From Brevundimonas sp. AJA228-03 (GTDB lineage Bacteria; Pseudomonadota; Alphaproteobacteria; Caulobacterales; Caulobacteraceae), in the NCBI RefSeq assembly GCF_017795885.1, contig NZ_CP059297.1:2361001-2425000 (forward strand): 64,000 bases of DNA, in the 5' to 3' direction. Shown piece by piece: positions 56,316 to 63,911 of the stretch. The notes under the pieces are model-generated. The model was given only the letters and a program-made list of their open reading frames with translations, was not told the DNA's origin and did no database searches. The translations under genes and the position numbers were made by a program. Each line of letters opens with the position of its first letter. Positions within the stretch are counted from its first letter, which is position 1.

Positions 56316-56433
56316 TGAGCGCTCCGTCCTTCGCTGTCGTCACATCAGCATACCCGACAATTGGTCCTATTTCAGATGGACACGCTTCACAGCCTCAAGC
56401 GGTGAACATCCGATTTGGGTCGATCCCCAGACC

Positions 56434-57069
56434 TCAGACCCGCCCCCCTAGCGTCGCCCAGACCAGTCTCAGTCGCTTGAGCGCCTCGGCCTCCTCGCGG
56501 TGCCTCAGAGCAGTGTGGGCGACGGCGGGAAAGGCTGCGGGCGGGAGGGATCTGAGCGCGCGGTTGGCGTCAGGCCGCAGGGTGCCGGCAGCCTCGCTCC
56601 GGCCGGTCTGGAGCAGGCCCCACACCCGCCCCGCCGCCACCACCCCGGCCTCATGCCCCGGGCCCGCCAGCACCCGTACGGCCACCTGCATCGGCCCGAC
56701 GTAGAAGGCGTCGAGATCGTGCGGCTCGCCGTGCACACGGCCGATATGGGCCTCGATCAGGGCGTCGAACGGCGCGCGATCCAGACCGTGGCGGCCCACG
56801 AGGCCGGTCAGAGCCTCCAGCACCGGATGGCCCTTGCGCGCTACCCCGGCCCATACGCCATCGAGCTGTTCGCGCCACCAGGCATAGCGCATCTCGGCCA
56901 GCAGGGGCTGGGTGACCCGCGTCGGGATGGCCATCAGCTCGGCCTCGAAGGCGTACAGGGCGATCAGCTCGGCCCGGGCCTGCGGATCGGACACGAACCG
57001 GCTGGACAGCCAGCGATCCGGATCGGCCGCCCGGACCTGGGCGTCCAGACTGTCCGCGACCTCAGCCAA
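56434..57069 (-). CDS. Squalene/phytoene synthase family protein, non-catalytic type
   Basis: A 211-residue protein with the isoprenoid-synthase fold pattern: DRWLSSRFVSDPQARAEL, LIALYAFEAELMAIPTRV, EMRYAWWREQLDGVWAG. The second aspartate-rich motif of true synthases is absent (VWGLLQTGRSEAAG in its place). This resembles the NDUFAF6-type proteins linked to complex I assembly more than carotenoid or hopanoid enzymes. It overlaps the stop of the PuuD-like gene by eight bases, so they are coupled. Confidence 0.72.
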   Translation of the reverse strand: MAEVADSLDAQVRAADPDRWLSSRFVSDPQARAELIALYAFEAELMAIPTRVTQPLLAEMRYAWWREQLDGVWAGVARKGHPVLEALTGLVGRHGLDRAPFDALIEAHIGRVHGEPHDLDAFYVGPMQVAVRVLAGPGHEAGVVAAGRVWGLLQTGRSEAAGTLRPDANRALRSLPPAAFPAVAHTALRHREEAEALKRLRLVWATLGGRV

Positions 57070-57679
57070 ACAGGGTCTGGTACATCGCCATGGAGGTCAG
57101 CATGGGCAGGCTGAGCAGCAGATTGGTGCGGCTGGCCAGCATGGCCACGCGGGCGGCCCTGGCCTTCGTCGCATCATCGACGACGACGATGCCCAGGGCC
57201 CGCTTCTGGTTCGGCCAGATGATGCCCCAGACGTTGAGGAACATGACGATGGCCAGCCAGACGCCGACACCCATCAGGGCAAAGCCCTGATCGCCCTCGA
57301 CCAGCCCGCCGGCGAAACCGAAGCTCAGCACCTCGGCTGAATAGAGGTGACCCTTCAGCCCCATCACGGCCAGGCCGGCGATCACCGTGCCCAGCGCGGC
57401 CCAGCGGAACCAGAACAGGGCCTCGGGCGCGATGTGTTTCGACACGGCGGGCTTCAGCTCGGCCGGAATGTTCGGCATGACCCGGATCTGGACGAAGTTG
57501 AAATAATACAGCAGCCCGATCCACAGGATGCCCAACCCGACGTGGGCCCAGCGCGCCACGGACTGCCAGAAGGTCAGGGCGTCGACGTCCGAAACGCGCG
57601 CGAAAGCAAAGATCATGATCGCTGCCAACACCAGGCTGAGCAGGATGGTGGTGCGAAAGTTCGAAAGCAGATTGGCCAA
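57062..57679 (-). CDS. PuuD-like urate-hydroxylase-type membrane protein
   Basis: A protein of about 205 residues with five to six TM helices: TTILLSLVLAAIMIFAFARV, WAHVGLGILWIGLLYYFNFV, WFRWAALGTVIAGLAVMGL, FALMGVGVWLAIVMFLNVWG. The family is the membrane domain of PuuD-type urate hydroxylases (DUF989); the cytochrome c domain of full PuuD is absent, so activity on urate is uncertain. The start is not ATG: a TTG at 57679 with GGGGGGT upstream is used, a TTG at 57706 is the alternative. Confidence 0.7.
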   Translation of the reverse strand: MANLLSNFRTTILLSLVLAAIMIFAFARVSDVDALTFWQSVARWAHVGLGILWIGLLYYFNFVQIRVMPNIPAELKPAVSKHIAPEALFWFRWAALGTVIAGLAVMGLKGHLYSAEVLSFGFAGGLVEGDQGFALMGVGVWLAIVMFLNVWGIIWPNQKRALGIVVVDDATKARAARVAMLASRTNLLLSLPMLTSMAMYQTLFG

Positions 57680-57872
57680 CGGTGTACCCCCCAAGGCATG
57701 AATCAATGCGGCGACCCTACCCTAATGAGCGACCGACGCCAGAACCCGCAACCCCTTGCCGACGGGGTTCGAGTGGAGAGAGTGAGAAAAAGTGACGCCT
57801 GCTTCTCCAACCCGGGCTGCGGATCGGCGACGTCGCAGCTCTCCTGAACCATGGACACGTCAAAATCGGTCG

Positions 57873-58862
57873 TCAGGGCCTCGACGCCATCCCCAGCTTG
57901 ACCGGCTTGGCGTCCTCGGCGATCTCGCCGCGCTTCACGCCCCACAACAGGATGATCGGCGCGCCGACGAACACGGACGAATAGGTGCCGACCACGATCC
58001 CGAACATCAGCGCCACCGAGAAGCCGAACAGGGCCTCTCCGCCGAGGAAGGCCAGGGCCGCCAGAACCATGACCGCCGTGAAGCCGGTGATGACGGTTCG
58101 CGAGATGGTCTCGTTGACCGACAGGTCGATGACCTCCCGGAGTGGCATGCTCTTGTACTTTCTCAGGTTTTCCCGGAGGCGGTCGAAGACCACGACTGTG
58201 TCGTTCATCGAATAACCGATGACGGTCAGGATGGCGGCCACCATGTTCAGGCTGAACTCCAGACGCAGGAGCACGATCAGGCCGAACACCAGAATGACGT
58301 CGTGCAGCAGACCCGCCACGGCCCCGAAGCCGAACTGCGGCTCGAACCGGAACCAGATATAGGCGAACATCAGCACGATGGCGGAGGCGAGGGCCAGCAG
58401 TCCGGAGGTGAACAGCTCGCCCGAAACCTTGGACCCCACGATGCTGACACCGGAATAGGTGACCTGCCCCACCGCCTCCGTCATGGCCGTCTCGACCTGC
58501 CGGACCACGGCGGCCTGGTCCTGGCCGTCGGGAATCTGGAAGCGGACGATGGCGGTCGAGCCGTCGTCGACATTGGTGTCCCGACGGGCGATGCCCTGCA
58601 CCTGGACGTCACCCAGGCCGATCTCGCCGACCGATTCCCGCAACCGATCGAGCTGCAGCGACTGTCCGGCCGGCTTGGCCACCTCCATCGAGGCCCCGCC
58701 CCGGAAGTCGATGCCCAGGTTCAGGCCGGGATAGAAGACGCTGATCAGCGAGGCCACGACCAGAACGGTCGACAGAATCGCCGCGTATTTGGCGAAGGAG
58801 ACGAAACGCAGGTTCGTCTTCACCGGAATGATCTTGATAAGGGGCCACCAGGACATCGCCAT
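57873..58862 (-). CDS. secF: Protein translocase subunit SecF
   Basis: A 329-residue inner-membrane protein with the SecF TM layout: LGIDFRGGASMEVA after TM1, then QFGFGAVAGLLHDVILVFGL, GYSMNDTVVVFDRLREN and SRTVITGFTAVMVLAALAFL. It uses the proton motive force with SecD to help release and pull exported proteins. The ATG at 58862 overlaps the secD stop as TGATG; a GTG one codon earlier is possible. A 166-base spacer separates it from the PuuD-like gene. Confidence 0.95.
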   Translation of the reverse strand: MAMSWWPLIKIIPVKTNLRFVSFAKYAAILSTVLVVASLISVFYPGLNLGIDFRGGASMEVAKPAGQSLQLDRLRESVGEIGLGDVQVQGIARRDTNVDDGSTAIVRFQIPDGQDQAAVVRQVETAMTEAVGQVTYSGVSIVGSKVSGELFTSGLLALASAIVLMFAYIWFRFEPQFGFGAVAGLLHDVILVFGLIVLLRLEFSLNMVAAILTVIGYSMNDTVVVFDRLRENLRKYKSMPLREVIDLSVNETISRTVITGFTAVMVLAALAFLGGEALFGFSVALMFGIVVGTYSSVFVGAPIILLWGVKRGEIAEDAKPVKLGMASRP

Positions 58863-60457
58863 CACTCCGCGATCGGCAGTTTCTTGGGTCTGGCCGTCTT
58901 GAGCCAGTAGGCGAGCAGAACCTGGGCGACCAGCACCGAGGCAAACACCGAGGTGAACACCCCGATGGTCAGGGTCCAGGCGAAGCCGCGCACGGGGCCG
59001 GCCCCGAAGATGAACATGATCAGGGCCGCCACCAGGGTCGTCAGGTTGGCGTCAAGGATCGTACCCCAGGCCTTGTTGAACCCGGCGTCCATCGAGGCGA
59101 TGACCGACCGGCCGGCCCGCGCCTCGTCCCGCATGCGCTCATAGATCAGCACATTGGCGTCCACGGCCACGGCGAAGGTCAGGATCAGACCCGCGATACC
59201 GGGCAGGGTCAGGGTCGCCTGGGTCAAGGACATGGCCGCGATGATCAGGATGCCGTTCAGCACCAGTCCGATCACCGAGATGCCGCCGAACAGAAAGCCA
59301 TAGGCCAGCAGCATGAAGACGACGATGATGATGAAGCCGATGATGGTCGAGATGGCACCGGCCTGAACGGCGTCGGCGCCGAGTTCGGCGGTCACGGTGC
59401 GGCGTTCCTCGACCTTCAGCGGCGCGGGCAGCGCCCCGCCGTTCAGCAGGTTCACCAGCTCGGACGCCGAGGCGATGGTGAAGTTGCCCTCGATGATGCC
59501 GGACCCGCCCAGGATCGCGCTGTTGATCGTCGGGGCCGAGATCACCTTGCCGTCGAGGATGATGGCGAAGGGCTTGCCGATGTTGGCTGCGGTCGCCTCC
59601 CCGAAGCGGCGCGCGCCCTGGCCGTCGAAACGGAAGCCGATGGCGGGTCGGCCGCTCTGGTCGGCGCTGACCTCGGCCTTGGTCAGGTTCTCGCCCGAGA
59701 CGAGGACCCGCTTCTTGACCAGATAGGGCGTCTGCCCGTCGTCGCCGACCAGCAGCTGGGCATCCGGCGGCACGCGACCGGCGAGAGCGTCCTGGACCGA
59801 GTTTTCGGTATCCACCATCTGGAACGTCAGCTGGGCCGTCTGGCCGATGACGCGTTCCAGCGCGGCGGGGTCGCTCTCGCCCGGGGCCTGGACCACGATG
59901 CGTTCCGCGCCCTGGCGGGTGATCGAAGGCTCGCGCGTGCCCAGGCTGTCGATGCGGCGGCGAACGACCTCGATGGACTGGTCCACCGCCGTCGCGCCCA
60001 TGCTGTCGAGGGTCGCCCGGGTAAAGGCCAGACGCACCCGGCCGTCAGACAGCCGCGTCGCCGCCCGCTCCGCCGCGCCGTTCGGCCCCGGTGCCCCGAC
60101 CAGTTTACGCAGTTCCTCCAGTGCCGCCTCGGATCGCGACGGATCGGCCAGGGTCACCAGGGCCCCGCCGGGCTCGCGCGCGATCTGGTTGGTGGCGATG
60201 CCGGCCTCGCGCAGGGACACGCGGACGTCCTCGATCAGGTTGTCGATCCGCTTGGTGCGCATCGCGTCCACGTCGACTTCCAGCAGCAGATAGGATCCGC
60301 CCTGCAGGTCCAGCCCCAGGTTCAGCGCGTTCTTCGGCATGAAGCCGGGCAGCGACGCGCGCTGGGCGGGCGTCAGCACGTTCGGCAGGGCCAGCAGCAC
60401 GCCGAACACCAGCGCGATGATGAGAACGATGACTTTCCAGCGGGACAGCTGAATCAT
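58862..60457 (-). CDS. secD: Protein translocase subunit SecD
   Basis: A 531-residue partner of SecF. It has TM1, NLGLDLQGGSYLLLEVD, a periplasmic P1 domain with RRRIDSLGTREPSITRQG, the IIGFIIIVVFMLLAYGFLFG region, and LPGIAGLILTFAVAVDANVLIYERMRDE-type TM motif (read as AVDANVLIYERMRDE). Encoded between yajC and secF, the normal order. The C-terminal helix ends AYWLKTARPKKLPIAE. Confidence 0.96.
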   Translation of the reverse strand: MIQLSRWKVIVLIIALVFGVLLALPNVLTPAQRASLPGFMPKNALNLGLDLQGGSYLLLEVDVDAMRTKRIDNLIEDVRVSLREAGIATNQIAREPGGALVTLADPSRSEAALEELRKLVGAPGPNGAAERAATRLSDGRVRLAFTRATLDSMGATAVDQSIEVVRRRIDSLGTREPSITRQGAERIVVQAPGESDPAALERVIGQTAQLTFQMVDTENSVQDALAGRVPPDAQLLVGDDGQTPYLVKKRVLVSGENLTKAEVSADQSGRPAIGFRFDGQGARRFGEATAANIGKPFAIILDGKVISAPTINSAILGGSGIIEGNFTIASASELVNLLNGGALPAPLKVEERRTVTAELGADAVQAGAISTIIGFIIIVVFMLLAYGFLFGGISVIGLVLNGILIIAAMSLTQATLTLPGIAGLILTFAVAVDANVLIYERMRDEARAGRSVIASMDAGFNKAWGTILDANLTTLVAALIMFIFGAGPVRGFAWTLTIGVFTSVFASVLVAQVLLAYWLKTARPKKLPIAE

Positions 60458-60487
60458 GGACGCGATTTCCGGTTCAGCGGTCGGGGA

Positions 60488-60829
60488 TCAGGACTTGGCG
60501 ACGGCCTTGGGGGCAGGTTTTGCGTCGTTGGCGGCGATGGCGGTGCGATTGCGCACCTCGGCGATCATGGCCTTGACCACGCGGACGTTGACCGACGGCG
60601 CGATCTCCATATTGACCTCGGCCTCTTCCACCCGCGTCACCTTGCCGATCAGGCCCGACGACAGGACGATGGTGTCGCCGCGCTTGACCGCGGCGATCAG
60701 CGCCTGATGCTCCTTGGCGCGCTTCTGCTGCGGACGGATCAGCAGGAAGTAGAACAGCACGAAGATGGCGACGAAGGGCAGGAACTGCACGATGAGGGCC
60801 ACAGGGCCGCCGTCAGCGGTAGGTGTCAT
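60488..60829 (-). CDS. yajC: Preprotein translocase subunit YajC
   Basis: A 113-residue single-pass protein. TM at about residues 9-30 (VALIVQFLPFVAIFVLFYFL) and then the hallmark LIRPQQKRAKEHQALIAAVKRGDTIV-type segment (read LIRPQQKRAKEHQ). The tail is basic and alanine-rich. It forms an accessory complex with SecDF and is the first gene of yajC-secD-secF, 30 bases before secD. Confidence 0.95.
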   Translation of the reverse strand: MTPTADGGPVALIVQFLPFVAIFVLFYFLLIRPQQKRAKEHQALIAAVKRGDTIVLSSGLIGKVTRVEEAEVNMEIAPSVNVRVVKAMIAEVRNRTAIAANDAKPAPKAVAKS

Positions 60830-60921
60830 AGATCATTCCCCGACGCGGGCAGGCCTCAGTCGGGCGCCCTTTGAAAACAAGGCGCGATACCTAGGGCCGA
60901 GCCTCCCACAATGCAACGCCG

Positions 60922-62004
60922 CTAGCGGGGCAGCACCGTCAGCGGATCGATCGCCACCGGCACGTCGCCCTGCATGCGCCGGGTTTCGTAGTGGATCGAG
61001 GGTCGGCCGTCGCCGGCCGTCAGGCCCACGGTGCCGATCTGCTGGCCCGCGCGGACGTCCGCCCCGTCGTCAACGGTCGCCGAGCCCAGATGGCCATAGA
61101 CCGTGCGCCAGCCGTCGCGGTGGACGATCAGGACCGTCAGCCCCTGCCCCACGAGATCGCCGACATAGGCCACGCGCCCGTCGGCGGACGCGACCACGGT
61201 CGCTCCGGCCGAGGCCCCGATATTGATGCCGTTGTTACGCTCGCCCATGCCGACCGGCCCGAACCGGCGCACGATCTCGCCCCGCACCGGCCACTGCATC
61301 GCGACCGAGGTGCCGACGGGCGCAGTGCCCACCTGACCCGCGGACGCGGGCTGGCGCGGGGGCGGCGGCGCGGCCGGATTGCCCGAGGGCGGCGGAGGCG
61401 GCGGCGGCACGACACCGTTCTCGGGCACCATCACGCCTCTGGGGGCGGGCCCGGTCGCATAGGGGTCCGGTCCGGTATCGACGGCGCTGTCGGGCAGGAT
61501 GATCTCCCGGCCGACCGTGATCGCGCCGCGCGGCCCCAGGCCGTTCAGGTCGATCAGGGTCTGTACCGGCGTCTGGAACCGGCGTCCGATGCCCGAGATC
61601 GTGTCGCCGCTGCGGATCGTATAGGCGGCCCCGGCGCTGGTCGTCACCGGCGCGCCGGGCGGTTGATCGGCGGGCGGGGGCGGCGGCGGCTCATAGGCCG
61701 GAGGCGGCGGATAGCTGCCGCCGTTCAGGTTTCCGGTCGTCGTGCCGGCCGATGACGGCGGCGGCAGCGCCCCGCCCTCGATGGTCTCATAGGGCACGGT
61801 CGCGGGCGGCGGGGCCTCGTAGGGCGGCGGCTCGACGGCAGGGGCCTGGGGCTGGCCCCCCGGCTGTCCCGATGCGGCGCCTGTGCCGTATCCCGACATC
61901 GGTCGGGTCGAATAGCGCGGCTCGGCCGGATAGCTGGCGCACGCCGTCGTCGCCAACGCCCCGCCCAGCAGCAGCATCGCCGTCAGCCCATTCAAAACCC
62001 GCAT
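60922..62004 (-). CDS. nlpD: NlpD-like lipoprotein with LysM and degenerate LytM/M23 domains
   Basis: A 360-residue lipoprotein: MRVLNGLTAMLLLGGALATT, then TACAS as lipobox. A proline-rich region precedes the LysM YTIRSGDTISGIGRRFQTPV, another proline-rich linker, and the C-terminal M23 fold. In that domain the HxxxD motif reads NNGINIGA (both metal ligands lost) and the HxH is HYE (HYETRR). VYGHLGS remains. It should thus be non-catalytic, an amidase activator like EnvC and NlpD. The pcm-surE neighbours support nlpD as the name. Confidence 0.82.
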   Translation of the reverse strand: MRVLNGLTAMLLLGGALATTACASYPAEPRYSTRPMSGYGTGAASGQPGGQPQAPAVEPPPYEAPPPATVPYETIEGGALPPPSSAGTTTGNLNGGSYPPPPAYEPPPPPPADQPPGAPVTTSAGAAYTIRSGDTISGIGRRFQTPVQTLIDLNGLGPRGAITVGREIILPDSAVDTGPDPYATGPAPRGVMVPENGVVPPPPPPPSGNPAAPPPPRQPASAGQVGTAPVGTSVAMQWPVRGEIVRRFGPVGMGERNNGINIGASAGATVVASADGRVAYVGDLVGQGLTVLIVHRDGWRTVYGHLGSATVDDGADVRAGQQIGTVGLTAGDGRPSIHYETRRMQGDVPVAIDPLTVLPR

Positions 62005-62092
62005 GGAACCCCTCTCCGAAACACACCGCCCTGTGCCTCGCACACAAACCGGCAAACAGCACGAAAGTTGGGCGGAGTGGTTAATGGAAGTG

Positions 62093-62258
62093 AGGGATTA
62101 GGGATTAGGGATTGGGGATTAGGAGCAGGGATCAGGAGCAGGGATCAGGAGAAAAAGAGTTCGGCACCAATGCGAGACATGGCCGCCCCAATCCCTAATC
62201 CCTAATCCCTAATCCCTAATCCCTAATCCCTAATCCCTAATCCCTAATCCCTAATCCC
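62093..62258. repeat. Inverted telomere-like heptad array between the nlpD-like gene and pcm
   Basis: The left arm has AGGGATT three times in tandem (62093-62113) plus GGGGATT, then two 13-base copies of AGGAGCAGGGATC (62121-62146). The right arm has nine perfect AATCCCT units from 62190 to 62252 and a partial tenth. The arms are complementary in sequence, so a long imperfect hairpin is possible around a 40-base centre. Confidence 0.9.
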
Positions 62259-62277
62259 CATTCCCTACTGCCTCCCC

Positions 62278-62922
62278 TCACCCCTCCTTCGCCGTCCCCT
62301 CGACCAGGGGCACGAACCGGACCTCGCACAGGCTTTCGCGCCGGAACGATCCGTCGGCCTGGCCGGAATAGCGATGCAGCATCTGCACCGATGTGCGACC
62401 CACCGGGCAGACCAGCACGCCGCCGGGCTTCAGCTGTTTCAGCAGTTCGGTCGGCTCGGTCGGCGAGGCGGCCGTGACCATGATCCGGTCGAACGGAGCC
62501 TGCTCCGGCCAGCCCAGGCCGCCGTCGGAATGGCGGGTGATGACATTGTCGATCTCCAGCGTCCGCAGCCGGCCTTCCGCCTCGACCAGCAGGCTGCGAT
62601 AGCGTTCGACCGAATAGACATAGCGCGCCAGGCGGCTCAGCACCGCGCACTGGTATCCACTGCCGGTGCCGATCTCCAGCACCCGGTGGCGGGCCTGGAC
62701 GTCCAGCGCCTGGGTCATCAGCCCGACGATATAGGGCTGGGAGATCGTCTGGGCGCAGTCGATCGGCAGGGCCTGATCCTCCCACGCCTGATCGAGGAAT
62801 TTCTCATGCACGAACACGGCGCGGTCGATGGATTCCATCGCCGCCAGCACACCGGGGTCCGTCACCCCCTGCTGGCGCAGCGACAGGATCAGCCGCCCGG
62901 CGCGGTCGTCGTGGAGGTTCAT
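62278..62922 (-). CDS. pcm: Protein-L-isoaspartate O-methyltransferase
   Basis: A 214-residue SAM methyltransferase that repairs isoaspartyl residues. RAVFVHEKFLDQAWEDQALP, AQTISQPYIVGLMTQAL, the SAM motif VLEIGTGSGYQCAVLSRLA and DRIMVTAASPTEPTELLKQL are all canonical. The start overlaps the surE stop as ATGA, so it is translated with surE. The surE-pcm-nlpD order is conserved across Proteobacteria. A heptad array lies 19 bases downstream of its stop. Confidence 0.95.
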   Translation of the reverse strand: MNLHDDRAGRLILSLRQQGVTDPGVLAAMESIDRAVFVHEKFLDQAWEDQALPIDCAQTISQPYIVGLMTQALDVQARHRVLEIGTGSGYQCAVLSRLARYVYSVERYRSLLVEAEGRLRTLEIDNVITRHSDGGLGWPEQAPFDRIMVTAASPTEPTELLKQLKPGGVLVCPVGRTSVQMLHRYSGQADGSFRRESLCEVRFVPLVEGTAKEG

Positions 62923-63737
62923 CTGGGCGGCACCCCGCCCAGCACGCCCTTCAGATCGTGGACGCTGGGCCTGTGGGTCAGGTCGATGTGCAGCGGCGTG
63001 ACGCTGATCTTTCCGTCGTCCATCGCCCGCAGGTCGGTGCCCGGCGCGTGGTCCTGTTTCGTGCCGCGAAAGCTCATCCAGTAGTAGTCGCGGCCGCGCA
63101 GATCGGTGCGTTTGACGGCGTGCATCTCTCCCGCCTGACGAAAGCCCTGCACGGTCACCTCGACCTCGGTCACGTCCCCGGGCGGACGGGCGGGGAAGTT
63201 CAGGTTCATCACCACCCCGGCCTCCCAGCTCTGGGTCAGCAGGCGGCTGATGATGGCGGGGGCGAAGGCTTCCGCGGTTTCCCAATGGGCGGTGACCTCG
63301 TCGTGAAACCGCTCCAGCGACTGGCTCAGGGCGATGGAGCGGATGCCGAAAGCCATGCCCTGCAGCGCCCCCGCGACCGTGCCGGAATAGGAGCAGTCCT
63401 CGCCCACATTGTGCCCCCGGTTAACGCCCGACAGCACCAGATCGGGCCGCTCGGGCATCAGGTCATTGACCGCCAGCACGACGCAGTCCGTCGGCGTCCC
63501 CGTGACCGAGAACCGCCTGTCGCCGAACCGGTTGACCCGCAGCGGCTCGGTCAGGGTGATCCCCCGCCCCTTGCCCGACTGCTCCTCCTGCGGGGCGACG
63601 ATCCAGACATCATTCTCTGGGCTACCGCGCTTCGCGCTACTTGAGCCCGGGTCGCCGCCCAGGGTCCGGGCGATCCGTTCGAGACACGCCAGCCCCTCGG
63701 CCTCGATCCCGTCGTCGTTGGTCAGGAGGATTCTCAT
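62919..63737 (-). CDS. surE: 5'/3'-nucleotidase SurE with an in-frame repeat-derived insertion
   Basis: A 272-residue phosphatase of nucleoside monophosphates. Metal ligands in MRILLTNDDGIEAEGL, APQEEQSGKGRGITL, SVTGTPTDCV, LVLSGVNRGHNVGEDCSYSGTVAGA-type motif (read SGVNRGHNVGEDCSYSGT) are all present. Between the first helix (ERIARTLGGD) and the strand DVWIVAP, residues 30-42 (PGSSSAKRGSPEN) have no counterpart in usual SurE; the DNA there is a palindromic repeat (63619-63650). The core remains in frame. The ATG at 63737 has GGGAGAGGGAAG upstream, provided by the arm of another repeat. Confidence 0.93.
   Translation of the reverse strand: MRILLTNDDGIEAEGLACLERIARTLGGDPGSSSAKRGSPENDVWIVAPQEEQSGKGRGITLTEPLRVNRFGDRRFSVTGTPTDCVVLAVNDLMPERPDLVLSGVNRGHNVGEDCSYSGTVAGALQGMAFGIRSIALSQSLERFHDEVTAHWETAEAFAPAIISRLLTQSWEAGVVMNLNFPARPPGDVTEVEVTVQGFRQAGEMHAVKRTDLRGRDYYWMSFRGTKQDHAPGTDLRAMDDGKISVTPLHIDLTHRPSVHDLKGVLGGVPPR
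63619..63650. repeat. Diverged palindromic element inside surE
   Basis: GGGCTACCGCGC, TTCGCGCTAC, then TTGAGCCCGG: 27 of these bases align with the 28-base elements at 33733-33760 and 33772-33799 with few differences, including the same ACTTGAG end. Outer GGGCT and AGCCC and the inner GCGCG parts can pair. It encodes the extra SurE residues on the minus strand. Confidence 0.75.
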
Positions 63738-63744
63738 GCGACTT

Positions 63745-63910
63745 CCCTCTCCCGCAGGGAGAGGGCTTGAGGCTCGCGGAGCGCAGCGATGCGCAAAGCC
63801 GAAAGGGTGAGGGGTTTCGCCCTCACCGGTTCGCACCGTAACCCCTCACCCTTTCGCACAAGGACGCCGCTGCGCGCCGTGTGCTCAAGCCCTCTCCCGC
63901 CGGGAGAGGG
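63745..63910. repeat. Large nested inverted repeat between surE and serS
   Basis: The 27-base left end (63745-63771) and right end (63884-63910) are near-perfect inverted copies, each itself a hairpin of CCCTCTCCC and GGGAGAGGG, ending in CTTGAG or CTCAAG. An inner pair GAAAGGGTGAGGGG and CCCCTCACCCTTTC (63801-63816 and 63840-63855) encloses a short centre. It fills the whole spacer and includes the surE ribosome binding site. Confidence 0.88.
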
Positions 63911-63911
63911 A

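Noticed and set aside
62190..62258. Heptad array as a CRISPR array or a true telomere
   Set aside because: There are no spacers between units, so it is not CRISPR, and the location inside a conserved nlpD-pcm-surE cluster shows this is not a chromosome end.
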